Below, one piece after another: positions 1 through 10,083 of a DNA stretch of 49,722 nucleotides. Numbering within the stretch: the first letter of the stretch is position 1; each line of letters begins with the position of its first letter. The DNA is from Planctomycetaceae bacterium (GTDB taxonomy: Bacteria > Planctomycetota > Planctomycetia > Pirellulales > Thermoguttaceae). A program made the translations under genes and the position numbers. The stretch is from positions 1 through 49,722 of the forward strand of contig JAJFUI010000030.1 in the NCBI GenBank assembly GCA_021372555.1, in the 5' to 3' direction. The notes beneath the pieces are model-generated. The model saw only the letters and a program-made list of their open reading frames with translations, ran no database searches and was not told where the DNA came from.

Positions 1-1607
1 TCGCGGCGACTGTACCGCTCGCAAAATCGCTCCACCGCACTGTCGCGCGAGTCGGTTGCATTGCCCCGAACATCGCTCACGGACTGTTCAGCGGCCGACG
101 GCCCAGCGGCCCCATAGCGTGGGCCTTCAACAACCAGCACCCCCGGCATCGCCACCCTCGGCCGACCAAACCCCAATTCCTCTGGGAGCGTGAGTCGACT
201 GTCGGTTGCCGCCGCCGGCTTCCGCACCGCTGGCCCGGCCGCACACACAACCACCTTCGACCCCTCGTTGAGCCGCCCGCTGCTGTAGTCCAGCGTGTCG
301 ATCGTGGTGCACGTCTGAAAATGCAGATCGCGTCGCCAATCCACCCGCTCCAGCACGTGCCGGAAGAAGCCCTCGACCTTCTGCACGTCCAGTCCAGGAT
401 CATCCTCTGCGGCCGCAATCCATAAATACTTCGCTAGCGACAACTGCCCATGCCCCAGCAGCGCGTTGGCCAATGTCATCAGCTCTCGTGGTTGTCGCGG
501 CTGGTCATACGGTAAATACCGCTCGCTTCCGATGGCCAACAGCAGCGGATGCACCCCCGCCGCATCGACGGCGTTTACCGCCCGAACGCCCGGGATCTGC
601 CGCGGGATCACCGGCCCGACCAACTCATGGATAAACTGCCCGAGGATCGAATCCTCTTGCGGCGGCCGTCCCACGACCGTAAACGGCCAGATGGCGTCAC
701 GGCGATGCCACACATGCTCCACCCGCATCACCGGAAAGTCGTGCGTGAGGCTGTAGTATCCCAGATGATCGCCGAACGGTCCCTCAGGCTTCAGACGCGT
801 CGGATCGATCGTTCCGCAAATACAAAAGTCGGCCTCGGCGTGGATGGGCAACTCCTCCCCGCCGCAAATCATCGGCACTCGCCGCCGCCCAAGCACGCCT
901 GCCAACGCCAACTCGCTCATCCCTTCCGGCAGCGGCATCACCGCGGCCACGCTCATCGCGGGCGGTCCCCCCACGAACACGTTCACCCGCAACGGCTCCC
1001 CGCGTCTCAAGGCCGCCGCATGATGCGCCGCGATGCCGCGATGCAGTTGGTAGTGGAGGCCCACTTCGCGATCCGGCTCATACTTCCCGCCGGAAAGCTG
1101 CACGCGGTACATCCCCAAATTGCTCCGCGCGAGCCCCGGCGTGTCCGGGTCTTCCGTGTAAACCTGCGGCAGCGTCACGTACGCCCCGCCATCCCCCGGC
1201 CACGACTTCAACTGGGGTAACTCTCCGATCGTCGTTTCACACGCCAGCACCGGTCCCCAGCGAACCTTCCGCGGCCGCGTCAAGAGCGCCGACCACGGTG
1301 CCTTCAGGTACAGCCGCGGTCGCCGCATCAAGTCCGCCGGATCCACCTGCAACGCCACCAGTTGTCGCAATCGTTCGAGCGAATCGCGGAAGAGATACCG
1401 CACCCGCTCCATGGCGCCGAACAGATTGCCGACCATCGGAAACCGGCATGCGACCACATTCGTGAAAAGCAATGCCGGTCCGCCCGCCCGAAACACCCGC
1501 CGCTGGACTTCCGCCATCTCCAGGTTCGGGTCCACCGGCGCATTGATCCGCCGCAACTGCCCGGCGGCCTCCAAGTCATCGACACACTGACGCAAGTTGC
1601 GATACAT
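1..1607 (-). CDS. ubiD: UbiD family decarboxylase (3' end cut by window edge)
   Basis: Prenylated-FMN-dependent (de)carboxylase of the UbiD family, which in quinone synthesis removes the aromatic carboxyl group. The frame reads open from an ATG at 1607 for 535 codons to the left edge, so the C-terminus is missing. Family landmarks seen are NLGMYRV (residues 163-169, holding the conserved Arg), GGPPAMSVAAVMPLPEG (about 213-229) and EGPFGDHLGYY (about 275-285), which carries the acidic catalytic pair and matches the UbiD form EGPFGDHTGYY as I recall it. It could act in menaquinone/ubiquinone synthesis or on another aromatic acid; no quinone genes are adjacent to decide. The family call is secure, the substrate is not. 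Confidence 0.9.
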   Translation of the reverse strand, partial: MYRNLRQCVDDLEAAGQLRRINAPVDPNLEMAEVQRRVFRAGGPALLFTNVVACRFPMVGNLFGAMERVRYLFRDSLERLRQLVALQVDPADLMRRPRLYLKAPWSALLTRPRKVRWGPVLACETTIGELPQLKSWPGDGGAYVTLPQVYTEDPDTPGLARSNLGMYRVQLSGGKYEPDREVGLHYQLHRGIAAHHAAALRRGEPLRVNVFVGGPPAMSVAAVMPLPEGMSELALAGVLGRRRVPMICGGEELPIHAEADFCICGTIDPTRLKPEGPFGDHLGYYSLTHDFPVMRVEHVWHRRDAIWPFTVVGRPPQEDSILGQFIHELVGPVIPRQIPGVRAVNAVDAAGVHPLLLAIGSERYLPYDQPRQPRELMTLANALLGHGQLSLAKYLWIAAAEDDPGLDVQKVEGFFRHVLERVDWRRDLHFQTCTTIDTLDYSSGRLNEGSKVVVCAAGPAVRKPAAATDSRLTLPEELGFGRPRVAMPGVLVVEGPRYGAAGPSAAEQSVSDVRGNATDSRDSAVERFCERYSRR

Positions 1608-1637
1608 GCGAACGGATAGAGAGTTAGATGTGTACGT

Positions 1638-1662
1638 TTTAGCAGCCGCCCTCGCGGCGGCT
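1638..1662. other. Short GC-rich inverted repeat upstream of the UbiD gene
   Basis: AGCCGCC and GGCGGCT arms flank a loop of about five bases just upstream of the UbiD start. There is no T-run, so it is not a typical intrinsic terminator on either strand. It may be a 3' structure of the leftward membrane-protein gene at 1862-2359 or simply a repeat. Coordinates are good to a few bases. Confidence 0.3.
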
Positions 1663-1861
1663 CGCAGTGAAACACCCGGACTGCCGTATCGGTGGCCGCT
1701 AAACGGATGCCGTAATGTTCTCCGACAATGCCATCACCCGCGCCCCCGCTGTATCTTGCCGCTCCTCACCTGCCGCTTTTCCATCCGCTTCCTCAGATGC
1801 GCGCACTTCGTCGCCGGTGTCCGAACGATCCGCTGCGTCTTTCGCCCGCCGCCGCCTTTCG

Positions 1862-2359
1862 TCATGGCTCGCTCTTGTGTTGTGGTGGGCCCGGGCGGCA
1901 GAAAGCAATAAGCTTCAATACGGAGAAAAACATCAGTCCTCCAAACGAGCCAATGTACATTCCCACAGACATCGCCCAACCCGTTCGTAGCGATTCGTCC
2001 AAGTTCCAGTTGGTGAAGCGCGTGGGCACGTGATTGGCCAAGATGATCACGCCGTTGAATAGAACGCCTAGGCTGTGCATCAGAAGCGACGAGAAGCAAC
2101 GGCTCCAAACGTAGAAGGCAGCCAGAATGAACCACGTCGCGAAAATGGGCCAGTCCTTCTCCGCGATAAAGTGCTCCCGTCGATTGAGCGATGCATGAAT
2201 GGGAGCGAGGCATATTGCCCAAAGAGCGACGTACACAAGCACGTCCCGTATGCCAGTCTGCCGCATCGCGGATCGACGAAGCTCGCCCTTCGCGGCGGAA
2301 AGACCGACGCAGGCAAGCAGCACAACCGCCAGGAACAGCAGGATGGCACAAAGCTCCAT
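1862..2359 (-). CDS. Small polytopic membrane protein, function unknown
   Basis: A 165-residue protein with about four hydrophobic segments: an N-terminal helix (residues 3-22), one near 40-55, one near 70-105 and one near 130-152. The ATG at 2359 is preceded by GGAGAAG about eight bases away, which supports this start. I recognise no family. The C-terminus is short, polar and basic. It is transcribed toward the UbiD gene with a 254-base gap that holds only a GC-rich inverted repeat. Other overlapping frames here give arginine-rich, low-quality translations, so this frame is preferred on hydrophobicity and the ribosome binding site. Confidence 0.65.
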   Translation of the reverse strand: MELCAILLFLAVVLLACVGLSAAKGELRRSAMRQTGIRDVLVYVALWAICLAPIHASLNRREHFIAEKDWPIFATWFILAAFYVWSRCFSSLLMHSLGVLFNGVIILANHVPTRFTNWNLDESLRTGWAMSVGMYIGSFGGLMFFSVLKLIAFCRPGPPQHKSEP

Positions 2360-2500
2360 GGGTATCTTCTCCGGGGGCTGTTCGCGTGCTCCGTTCGGCC
2401 GTTCCCCTTACGCCTCGTTTCTTGCGAATTCGATCCGCCACGCAACGCCCATGACGTCGTCTCCCCCCGCCTGCGTTCCCCTCCCTCGCCCTCTCCCTAT

Positions 2501-3560
<1,060 letters not shown>

Positions 3561-3730
3561 AGACGTCCAAGCGAAACTTCGAAATCATACTCAACGGCCG
3601 GGGCGGTTCACCGCCCAGTCTTCCGGCTAGTGTACCCCAAACAGCACCCTCCGACGAGTAGTTACGCAGCTTAAACTGGCGCCGGCAAATCCGCTGAACT
3701 CGACGCATTCTTCCGTCCGAAACGACAGAT

Positions 3731-4672
3731 ATGGGCAAAATCCGTCGCCGATTGCTGGTCCCGCAAACGCCCAAGCCCGCCGTGATGGCGAAGACTTGGC
3801 TCGAAGCGTTCGTCGACTACGCCGCTGGCGAGTGCCACCTCTCCGAAAACACCGTCGCCGCCTATCGCCGCGACCTCGTGCGATTCTTCACTTGGCTCAA
3901 TGGCCGAAGCATCCCCGGCCTGTCCATCCGCGACCTGTCCGACTACGTCACTTGGCTCCACGGCCAGCAGCTCGCCGCCGCCTCGATCGCCCGCCATATC
4001 GTCTCGCTCAAGGTCTTCCTCCGCTACTTGCAGTTGGAAGGCGCTCTGACCGAGAACGTCGCCGAACTGCTGGGCAGCCAGCGCCTCTGGGAGCGCGTCC
4101 CAAGAGTGCTGAGCCCCGAACAAGTCGATCGACTTCTTGCCTCGCCTCGCAGCACCGATCCCTGGTGGCGGCGAGACCGCGCGCTCCTCGAACTCCTTTA
4201 TGCAACTGGCTGCCGCGCCTCCGAACTCTCGCGTCTCAGATTGCACGACACGCACCTCGATACCGGCTTCTGCGTCTGCCGTGGCAAAGGCGATAAAGAG
4301 CGGGTCGTTCCCTTGGGCGACCGCGCGATTGCGGCAGTTCGCGAGTATCTGCAAGAAGAGCGACCGCGACTGGCCGCACGTTACCAACCGCCGCCGGATT
4401 GGGTGCTCCTAACCTACCGCGGACGACGCCTCCGCCGCGAACGAATCTGGGAACTGCTAAAGCGCTATGCCCTTCGCACCGGCGTCCCCCCAGACGTCAG
4501 CCCCCACACGCTCCGCCACAGCTTCGCAACGCACCTGCTGGCCGGCGGCGCCGACCTTCGCCAAGTCCAAGAGATGCTCGGTCACGCCAGCATCGCCACC
4601 ACCCAACTTTACACCCACGTCGACCTCACACGGCTCAAAGCCATCCATCGACGTTTCCATCCCCGAGCCTGA
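3731..4672 (+). CDS. xerD: Tyrosine recombinase XerD
   Basis: Site-specific recombinase of the XerC/XerD family that resolves chromosome dimers at dif. The N-terminal SAM-like domain (LSENTVAAYRRDLVRF, about residues 38-52) is followed by the catalytic domain with the full set of residues: R162 (TGCRASEL), H259 and R262 (HTLRHSFATH), H285 (LGH) and the nucleophile Y294 (TTQLYTHV). From 3731 it is 313 residues. An in-frame ATG at 3785 would give 295, closer to the usual 298, and neither start has a good ribosome binding site. It has no phage neighbours and no att-like repeats, so a housekeeping Xer role is more likely than an integrase. XerC and XerD are hard to separate by eye. Confidence 0.9.
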   Translation: MGKIRRRLLVPQTPKPAVMAKTWLEAFVDYAAGECHLSENTVAAYRRDLVRFFTWLNGRSIPGLSIRDLSDYVTWLHGQQLAAASIARHIVSLKVFLRYLQLEGALTENVAELLGSQRLWERVPRVLSPEQVDRLLASPRSTDPWWRRDRALLELLYATGCRASELSRLRLHDTHLDTGFCVCRGKGDKERVVPLGDRAIAAVREYLQEERPRLAARYQPPPDWVLLTYRGRRLRRERIWELLKRYALRTGVPPDVSPHTLRHSFATHLLAGGADLRQVQEMLGHASIATTQLYTHVDLTRLKAIHRRFHPRA

Positions 4673-4696
4673 CGACTTCGCCGCGTCGCCTCGGTC

Positions 4697-4730
4697 CTCT
4701 CTCCCTCCGGGAGAGAGTCAGGATCAGGGC
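4697..4730. repeat. CTCTCCC-type hairpin repeat, copy 1
   Basis: A 9-bp stem CTCTCTCCC / GGGAGAGAG with a TCC loop, followed by a purine-rich tail (TCAGGATCAGGGC). Related copies lie at 36504-36530 and 36548-36582. It sits 25 bases past the xerD stop and could act as a transcript end, but there is no T-run. The rest of 4673-4926 shows nothing I can name. Confidence 0.7.
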
Positions 4731-4926
4731 CGCCCTCCAACGTCTTCGCTCGCACCGCATCACGCAAGCCAAGAAAAAGACGGGACGCGATGCCCTCGCC
4801 TCCATCGCCAATCACTGTCGCATCGTGACATCCGAAGATGCTTGATGCGACCGAGATCGAACGACTTAGCAAGGGCGATCGCGTCCCCGCAGGCTTCTCT
4901 CGCCTCTCTCCGTTCCGGCCCCTCCG

Positions 4927-5451
4927 TTATCGCGTGTACGTGCCGCTCGGTCGCTTCGCAATGTACGGCCGATAGAACTCGTTAATGACCTTCACCCACC
5001 GCTGATCGGTGAAGTTCGGCCATTGACCCTGCTGGAACCCCGGCGCCTTTTGCAGAATGTCCTTGTTGATGCTCACCAGGCAGTGCGTCTCCGACGTCAC
5101 CTGCTCACCTGCCTTCGGCATCGACACCAATCTCATCGCTTGCCACGGAATTGGCAGTAGCTTGCCGCCGAAACCCATCGTGGTGCCAAAGGAGATCACC
5201 ACATACTTCACCTGCCCGGTCTGCTCGTCGACTGCCAAATTGTCGATCTTGCCTAGTTTTTCGTTGTTCTCTCCCATGACCTCCAACCCAATGAGGTCAT
5301 TCGCCCGCAAGACCTTGCTGCCGGTTGCTTCCGTACCCTGTTGCTCTTGCTGGTTGGCCATGCCCGGCTGATCGTCGGCCGCCTGCAGCGCCACGGACAC
5401 AGCTAGACCCAAGCCCACCGCCAGCAATGCAATCAATAGACTGCCACGCAT
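4927..5451 (-). CDS. Exported PRC-barrel domain protein
   Basis: A 174-residue protein with a signal peptide (MRGSLLIALLAVGLGLAVSV, cleavage near residue 25) and one PRC-barrel domain starting at about residue 47 (KVLRANDLIGLEVMGENNEK, then GKIDNLAVDEQTGQVKYVVI). PRC barrels are small all-beta modules found in photosynthetic reaction-centre H subunits, RimM and many stress or envelope proteins. The C-terminal part about WVKVINEFYRPY is unassigned. I chose the ATG at 5451 because AGGAG lies seven bases upstream and the signal peptide begins exactly there; longer in-frame extension to 5544 adds only a basic shadow sequence. The precise role is unknown. Confidence 0.85.
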   Translation of the reverse strand: MRGSLLIALLAVGLGLAVSVALQAADDQPGMANQQEQQGTEATGSKVLRANDLIGLEVMGENNEKLGKIDNLAVDEQTGQVKYVVISFGTTMGFGGKLLPIPWQAMRLVSMPKAGEQVTSETHCLVSINKDILQKAPGFQQGQWPNFTDQRWVKVINEFYRPYIAKRPSGTYTR

Positions 5452-5616
5452 GTCCCACTCCTTCAAAAAAGTGATGTAACGTTGCCTGCGGCCGTCGTCG
5501 ACGGCTGACAACGCATAGTAGGCGCGCGGCAATCCCCGGGCCATCCGCGTTTTACTGCCGCATTGATAAGACGCTTGCCGACGCCCTAAGAGAGATCAAT
5601 CCGCGGCCGCCCCTGG

Positions 5617-6708
5617 CTACTTCGCCGCCTTCTTCGCCCATGGACTGTCTGGGTAGCGCTCTTGAAGCGTCTGCCGCGCCCGATTGGCTCGCTCATTCTT
5701 ATGAACCTGGCCCCACAACTCGACCAGGTTGGCTAATGCCTCGGCATGGGCGTCCGGCACGCCCGAATAGAGAAGGTCCACGCGGAGGAACGCGAGAATC
5801 GCCTCCTTCACTTGGCCCGCTTGACGATGAGCCGCGCCCTCGACGTTGTACGCCCGCGCAACCAACGGCGATTCTTCCGGGTTGGCTTCCGTGTCCGTTT
5901 GCTTCAGAATCTCTTCGACGAGCTTCACCGCGTCGTCCGGCTTCTTTACCGCGACCAGCACCGCTGCCTTCCCGACGTTCGCCGCCACGCGTTGCCTTCG
6001 CGCCGCTTCCCCCGCGCCTTGCGTGGCCAATACCTTGTCGAACGCGGTCTCTGCTTCTGTCGTTTTCCCTTGTTCCAGCAGCGCTCGGCCCGTGGCCACC
6101 GCGGCCCTCATCTTGAAGTCCGGCCACGGCGCCTTTTCCAGCCGCCCATAGTAGTCCGCCGCCGCGCCGTATTGCCGAATCGCAACGAGCAAATCGCCGA
6201 CAACTTCCGAGGCCTCGAAATAGTGATAGCTTTTCGGATTTGCGTCGACGAACGCCTTCATCATCCGGCCTGCGTCCGAGATCTTCCCGTTGCCCGCCAA
6301 CGCCAGCCTCGATGCGGCCAGTGCCTTGTAGAAGGCAACGTCCTCCTGAATCTCCGGCCGAGTCGGCTCCTCCTTGATCTTTTGCAGGGCCGCCAAAGCC
6401 TCGACATATTTTCCCTCTGCCATCTGCGCCTTAGCGCTTCGCAGATCGCGCGGCTCTCCTTCGTAATGAATCACCTGGATTTGATTGACCGGCACGTACT
6501 TCGTCGTACCGGCCGTCCCCTGCGCCAACTGCACGCTCGTCGCGCTCATCCCGGTAACACGCCCCGCCATTGCCCCTGTCGACGTTCGGATCGTGTCCAG
6601 TGCAACCGCCGGACTTGCCCACGCCATCGCGAAAACCAGTGCCAGCCCAATTGCCAGTGACCGCGAGTCCAAAACCGTCCTCGATCCATCTACCAATCGC
6701 GATCCCAT
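5617..6708 (-). CDS. Exported tetratricopeptide-repeat protein
   Basis: A 363-residue protein. An N-terminal signal sequence (SLAIGLALVFAMAWASPAVA, about residues 18-37) is followed by a short beta region resembling an SH3-like or glycan-binding planctomycete module (TSTGAMAGRVTGMSATSVQL) and then TPR-like helical repeats (AEGKYVEALAALQKI, AIRQYGAAADYYGRL, EQGKTTEAETAFDKV, AGQVKEAILAFLRV). It probably acts as a periplasmic scaffold. The start at 6708 is chosen for GGAGGAG nine bases upstream; extending to 6852 adds Arg/Cys-rich non-family sequence. It ends in a lysine-rich tail (WAKKAAK). Specific partners cannot be read from the sequence. Confidence 0.85.
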   Translation of the reverse strand: MGSRLVDGSRTVLDSRSLAIGLALVFAMAWASPAVALDTIRTSTGAMAGRVTGMSATSVQLAQGTAGTTKYVPVNQIQVIHYEGEPRDLRSAKAQMAEGKYVEALAALQKIKEEPTRPEIQEDVAFYKALAASRLALAGNGKISDAGRMMKAFVDANPKSYHYFEASEVVGDLLVAIRQYGAAADYYGRLEKAPWPDFKMRAAVATGRALLEQGKTTEAETAFDKVLATQGAGEAARRQRVAANVGKAAVLVAVKKPDDAVKLVEEILKQTDTEANPEESPLVARAYNVEGAAHRQAGQVKEAILAFLRVDLLYSGVPDAHAEALANLVELWGQVHKNERANRARQTLQERYPDSPWAKKAAK

Positions 6709-6817
6709 GGCTCTTTCTCCTCCGGCGCTGGCAAAATGTGCGGCCCGACTTCCCGCTCGACAACAATACATTGCACTGGAGCACCATGCGCACCGACCAA
6801 GGCCGTGCTGCGCGGGC

Positions 6818-8239
6818 CTAACCAACCGCGCCCACTGCCCCAACGGCCACACCTGCGTTCACGGCCGCCTCGGCCACCGCCTTCGCCACCGCCGGCGCGA
6901 CCCGGTCATCAAAAACGCTCGGCACAATCGAGTCCGGCCGAAGCTGATCCTCCGAAATCGCCGCGGCAATCGCTTCTGCCGCCGCAATCTTCATCGACTC
7001 CGTCACCCGCCGCGCTCGTACGTCGAGCATGCCTCGGAACAGCCCTGGGAAGCAAAGCACATTGTTGATCTGGTTCGGATAGTCGGATCGCCCGGTGGCC
7101 ACCACGCGAACGTACGGCAGCACCGCGTCCGGATCGATCTCCGGATCTGGATTCGCCAGAGCGAACACGACCGGGTCCTTCGCCATCCGCCGTACATCCT
7201 CGACCTTCAGCAAGTCCGGCCCCGAGACGCCAATGAAAACGTCCGCCCCTCGCACCGCGTCGGCCAACGCTCCGGTCACATTCTCCGGGTTAGTGTTTTC
7301 CGCAATCCATCGCTTCACCCGATTACCGCCGACGCTACGGTCGCGACTGATGGCCCCCGCACGATCGCACACCACAATCTGCCGACAGCCGACGCTCAAC
7401 AGCAGCCGCGCGATGGCTGCCCCCGCCGCCCCCGCCCCGCAAATCGCCACCCGCACCGCCGCCAGGTCTTTCCCCGCGACCTTCAACGCATTCCGCAACG
7501 CCGCCAGCACGACGACCGCCGTACCGTGCTGGTCGTCGTGGAACACCGGAATCTCTAGCTTCTCGATCAACTGCTCCTCGATGTCCACGCATCGCGGCGA
7601 TGAAATGTCCTCCAGGTTGATTCCGCCAAACGTCGGCGCCAGGTATTCGCAAGTACGAACGATCTCATCCACGTTCTGCGTATCGAGGCAAATCGGGAAG
7701 GCGTCTACCCCGGCAAAGCCCTTGAAGAGCATGCACTTCCCTTCCATCACCGGCATCGCCGCCACCGGCCCGATGTTCCCCAACCCGAGCACGGCCGACC
7801 CGTCCGAAACCACCGCCACCGTGTTTCGCCGAATGGTCAGCGCGAAACTCGACGCCGGGTCCGCATGAATTGCCCTGCACACCCGGGCGACCCCTGGCGT
7901 GTAGACCATCGACAGGTCGTCCTGCGTCTTGACCGGCGTCTTCAGCCGGACCTCGATCTTCCCCCCGTCGTGAACCAAGAACGTGCGGTCGGCCGTCTCC
8001 AAGACCGTCACGTCCGGGACGCCCTGGACTCTCTTGACGATCCGCTCGCAATGCTCGGCGTCGCATGCGCTGACGACGATCTCGCGAGTGATGTCCCCCT
8101 GCCGAACCCCCAGATCCTTGATGTCGCCAATCAGGCCGTTCGCCTCGCCAATCGCCGAAGCCAAGTGCCCCAACATCCCCGGCCGATCCGGGTACCGAAG
8201 CCGCAACACAATGCTGTAGGAAGAAGTATGCCGTTTCAT
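6818..8239 (-). CDS. NAD-dependent malic enzyme with N-terminal ACT domain
   Basis: Oxidative decarboxylation of malate to pyruvate and CO2. The 473-residue protein has an N-terminal ACT regulatory domain (about residues 8-85, RYPDRPGMLGHLASAIG) and a short-type (bacterial) malic enzyme core. The core shows MVYTPGVARVCRAIHADP near residue 110, SDGSAVLGLGNIGP, KGFAGVDAFPICLDT, FHDDQHGTAVVVLAALRNA and the dinucleotide-binding ICGAGAAGAAIARLL near 270. It ends in an Ala/Gly/Val-rich tail. The ACT fusion suggests amino-acid-type allosteric control and is shared by many bacterial malic enzymes. NAD versus NADP preference is not decided by what I can see. Confidence 0.93.
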   Translation of the reverse strand: MKRHTSSYSIVLRLRYPDRPGMLGHLASAIGEANGLIGDIKDLGVRQGDITREIVVSACDAEHCERIVKRVQGVPDVTVLETADRTFLVHDGGKIEVRLKTPVKTQDDLSMVYTPGVARVCRAIHADPASSFALTIRRNTVAVVSDGSAVLGLGNIGPVAAMPVMEGKCMLFKGFAGVDAFPICLDTQNVDEIVRTCEYLAPTFGGINLEDISSPRCVDIEEQLIEKLEIPVFHDDQHGTAVVVLAALRNALKVAGKDLAAVRVAICGAGAAGAAIARLLLSVGCRQIVVCDRAGAISRDRSVGGNRVKRWIAENTNPENVTGALADAVRGADVFIGVSGPDLLKVEDVRRMAKDPVVFALANPDPEIDPDAVLPYVRVVATGRSDYPNQINNVLCFPGLFRGMLDVRARRVTESMKIAAAEAIAAAISEDQLRPDSIVPSVFDDRVAPAVAKAVAEAAVNAGVAVGAVGAVG

Positions 8240-8475
8240 ACCGCTCCAATGTATCGACGACCCCCGGCACCAGTCAACCCGCGCCCTTGGGGTGCGACCT
8301 GCACGCAGGTGCAGACTGCCAGCAACCTATCTCTACCCAGAAAAGCCACAAGGACCAGCAGTCCCGGGACTCTGTCGTATTCCCCACGCCACGTGGGCGA
8401 CATGCAGAAGAAGACTCGCCCGCCATAGCCTCGGGCGAGGCAATCGTTGAGGCGGGGACCGAAAAGAGTCGAAAG

Positions 8476-8546
8476 CTACCCGGCCTGGACTCGAACCAGG
8501 AACGAGGGAACCAAAATCCCTTGTGTTACCATTACACCACCGGGTA
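8476..8546 (-). tRNA. tRNA-Gln (anticodon TTG)
   Basis: A 71-nt cloverleaf can be folded. The acceptor stem is TACCCGG/CCGGGTA with discriminator G, the anticodon stem is AGGGA/TCCCT with loop TTTTGGT (anticodon TTG, plus-strand bases 8512-8514), and the T arm is CCTGG-TTCGAGT-CCAGG. The 3' CCA is not encoded (the sequence continues CTT), so CCA must be added enzymatically. Confidence 0.96.
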
Positions 8547-8584
8547 GTGCCCGTCGTTTTCTGCAGTGCAGAAACGACAGTCAA

Positions 8585-8612
8585 AGTATACCAGCTTCGC
8601 GGCTGTCTGCAA
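8585..8612 (-). promoter_or_regulatory. Probable sigma-70-type promoter of tRNA-Gln
   Basis: On the minus strand TTGCAG (8612-8607) is followed after 16 bases by TATACT (8590-8585). This predicts a start near 8578, about 30 bases upstream of the mature tRNA 5' end. Both hexamers are close to consensus. The call rests on pattern only. Confidence 0.55.
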
Positions 8613-8731
8613 CGGACTTACGGCCATTGCGCCAAACCACACAATGCACCTGCAACGCCCAGCCCGCCCCCACCCGGCGGTGTTTTCCGAGCGCGTCGTC
8701 CGGCGATTGCACAAACTCGCCGCCGCCCTCC

Positions 8732-9745
8732 TCACTTCCCCGCGGTCTCCGCGGCCTTCTTCATTGCGTCCTGCAAGGTCACCGGCTTCCCGCCCAGCTT
8801 TTTGCTTAGGTCGGCTGCCTCCATGAAAGCGATGATTTCCAGCGTTTCTTCTTGACTCACCGGCGGCTTGCCTGTTTTGAAGAACTTGACAATCTCGATC
8901 AGCAGTGGTCGATACCCTTCGAACTCGCCGGTCGTGCCGTTCTTCCTGGTGCCTTGGATAGTGACGCCGAAGCCGTCCTGGTCCTCCTTGCCGACAAACG
9001 TTCCACGCCGGCCGTCCTTCCACTGGCCCACGACCGTGTTTTGCGACGTCCGCGTCACCGACTCGCAACCCGCGCCCATCACCGTAAACAGGCTTTCCAC
9101 GCCGTGAATCCCGTACCAAAACAGGTCGGGATGGTGCGGCTCCAAACCCATCGGACTCCACGCCGTGCAACTGCGAACCTCGCCCAATGGCGACGTCCCC
9201 CCTCGAACCGCCTGAACGCCTTTGCCAAACCGCAACGCCGAGGACGAAAAGCACGGCACGTTCTTTTCCCTGGCCAGCCGGAAAATCTCCATCGCGTCCG
9301 AAAGCGATGCGGCCAGCGGCTTGTCGATGAACAGCGGTTTCTCGGCGGCGATCACCGGCCGAGCCTGCCTGAGGTGCGGCCGCCCATCAACGCTTTCCAG
9401 GAGCACCACATCCACTCGCTTGACCAACTCGTCAATCGAATCGACGATCTCCACACCCATCCCCCGCAGTGCCTCGGTGTTGGGCCTCGAAATTTTCTGG
9501 CTCAGCTCCACATCAGGGCTCCCGCCGGGATATGCCGCCACAACCCTTACGCCGGCCAACTCCTCCGGCGACTTCGGATCATTGAGCACCTTCGTAAACT
9601 CCGTGGCGTGCGAGGTATCGACGCCAATGATCCCCGCCCGAAGCGGCGTCTCATTCTCAGCGGCTGCCGCATCCGTCGACGTCACCGAACCCGTAGCAGC
9701 AAAAATGAGGAGACCTATCGCAGTGGAAAGCACCAAAGTACGCAT
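8732..9745 (-). CDS. Exported Gfo/Idh/MocA family oxidoreductase
   Basis: A 337-residue predicted NAD(P)-dependent sugar oxidoreductase with an N-terminal signal peptide (about residues 1-28, ending TDAAAAE). The Rossmann segment is RAGIIGVDTSHATEF (about 36-50), and the family EKP motif appears as LFIDKPLAASLSDA (about 137-150). Planctomycetes carry many exported paralogues of this family, thought to act on sugars or inositols. The gene lies alone on its strand between tRNA-Gln and a 338-base gap. The glycine-rich loop is atypical (GVDTSH instead of GxGxxG), so nucleotide binding may be altered. Substrate unknown. Confidence 0.85.
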   Translation of the reverse strand: MRTLVLSTAIGLLIFAATGSVTSTDAAAAENETPLRAGIIGVDTSHATEFTKVLNDPKSPEELAGVRVVAAYPGGSPDVELSQKISRPNTEALRGMGVEIVDSIDELVKRVDVVLLESVDGRPHLRQARPVIAAEKPLFIDKPLAASLSDAMEIFRLAREKNVPCFSSSALRFGKGVQAVRGGTSPLGEVRSCTAWSPMGLEPHHPDLFWYGIHGVESLFTVMGAGCESVTRTSQNTVVGQWKDGRRGTFVGKEDQDGFGVTIQGTRKNGTTGEFEGYRPLLIEIVKFFKTGKPPVSQEETLEIIAFMEAADLSKKLGGKPVTLQDAMKKAAETAGK

Positions 9746-10083
9746 GGGAGTCGCCTTTCAAGAGAACGTGGTCGCCCAGCAACAGCGATGGCCATCAGGG
9801 CGATGCGGTCGCTACGCGTGGTCGGATCGCCGAGAACAACGCCACCGCTCCAAATAAACCGGCTCGGAATCGGCGCAGTATAACGCGACTTCGTCGTACC
9901 GTCGATTCGGTACCCGAGCAAGTCGCCCGCCGTCACCCCGGGGGCATTTGCTGCCCGGGGCGACACGTATACGATACCAGTGGGCAAGGGGAGTCAAAAT
10001 TGCGGAAAACCGGGGCGACGGCGATCAGCCCAAACCGCCCTGCCCCGCGACCCATCCGAGGCCGCGGAAATAGGAGCAACGCC
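9746..10083. other. Divergent intergenic region with GC-rich hairpin
   Basis: A 338-base gap between the leftward oxidoreductase and the rightward exported protein. It should contain both promoters, but I cannot pick convincing hexamers. The one clear structure is an inverted repeat at 9936-9960, CCCCGGG / CCCGGGG around GGCATTTGCTG. Short reading frames on the minus strand look like chance. Confidence 0.5.
9936..9960. repeat. GC-rich inverted repeat
   Basis: A 7-bp perfect arm pair CCCCGGG (9936-9942) and CCCGGGG (9954-9960), with CA/TG possibly extending it. There is no adjacent T-run, so a plain terminator is unlikely. It may be an operator or a member of a repeat family. Confidence 0.5.

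Noticed and set aside
275..285. Asp instead of Glu in the UbiD active-site block EGPFGD
   Set aside because: As I recall, true UbiD enzymes carry EGPFGDHTGYY, so this is normal for the subfamily (positions given are residues).
3731..4672. XerD-like recombinase as a phage or island integrase
   Set aside because: No tRNA target, att-type direct repeats, phage or transfer genes are nearby; the sequence fits housekeeping XerC/D.
9715..9987. 90-codon frame on the minus strand in the intergenic region before the oxidoreductase
   Set aside because: It overlaps the start of the oxidoreductase gene, has no family features and competes with other equally open frames.
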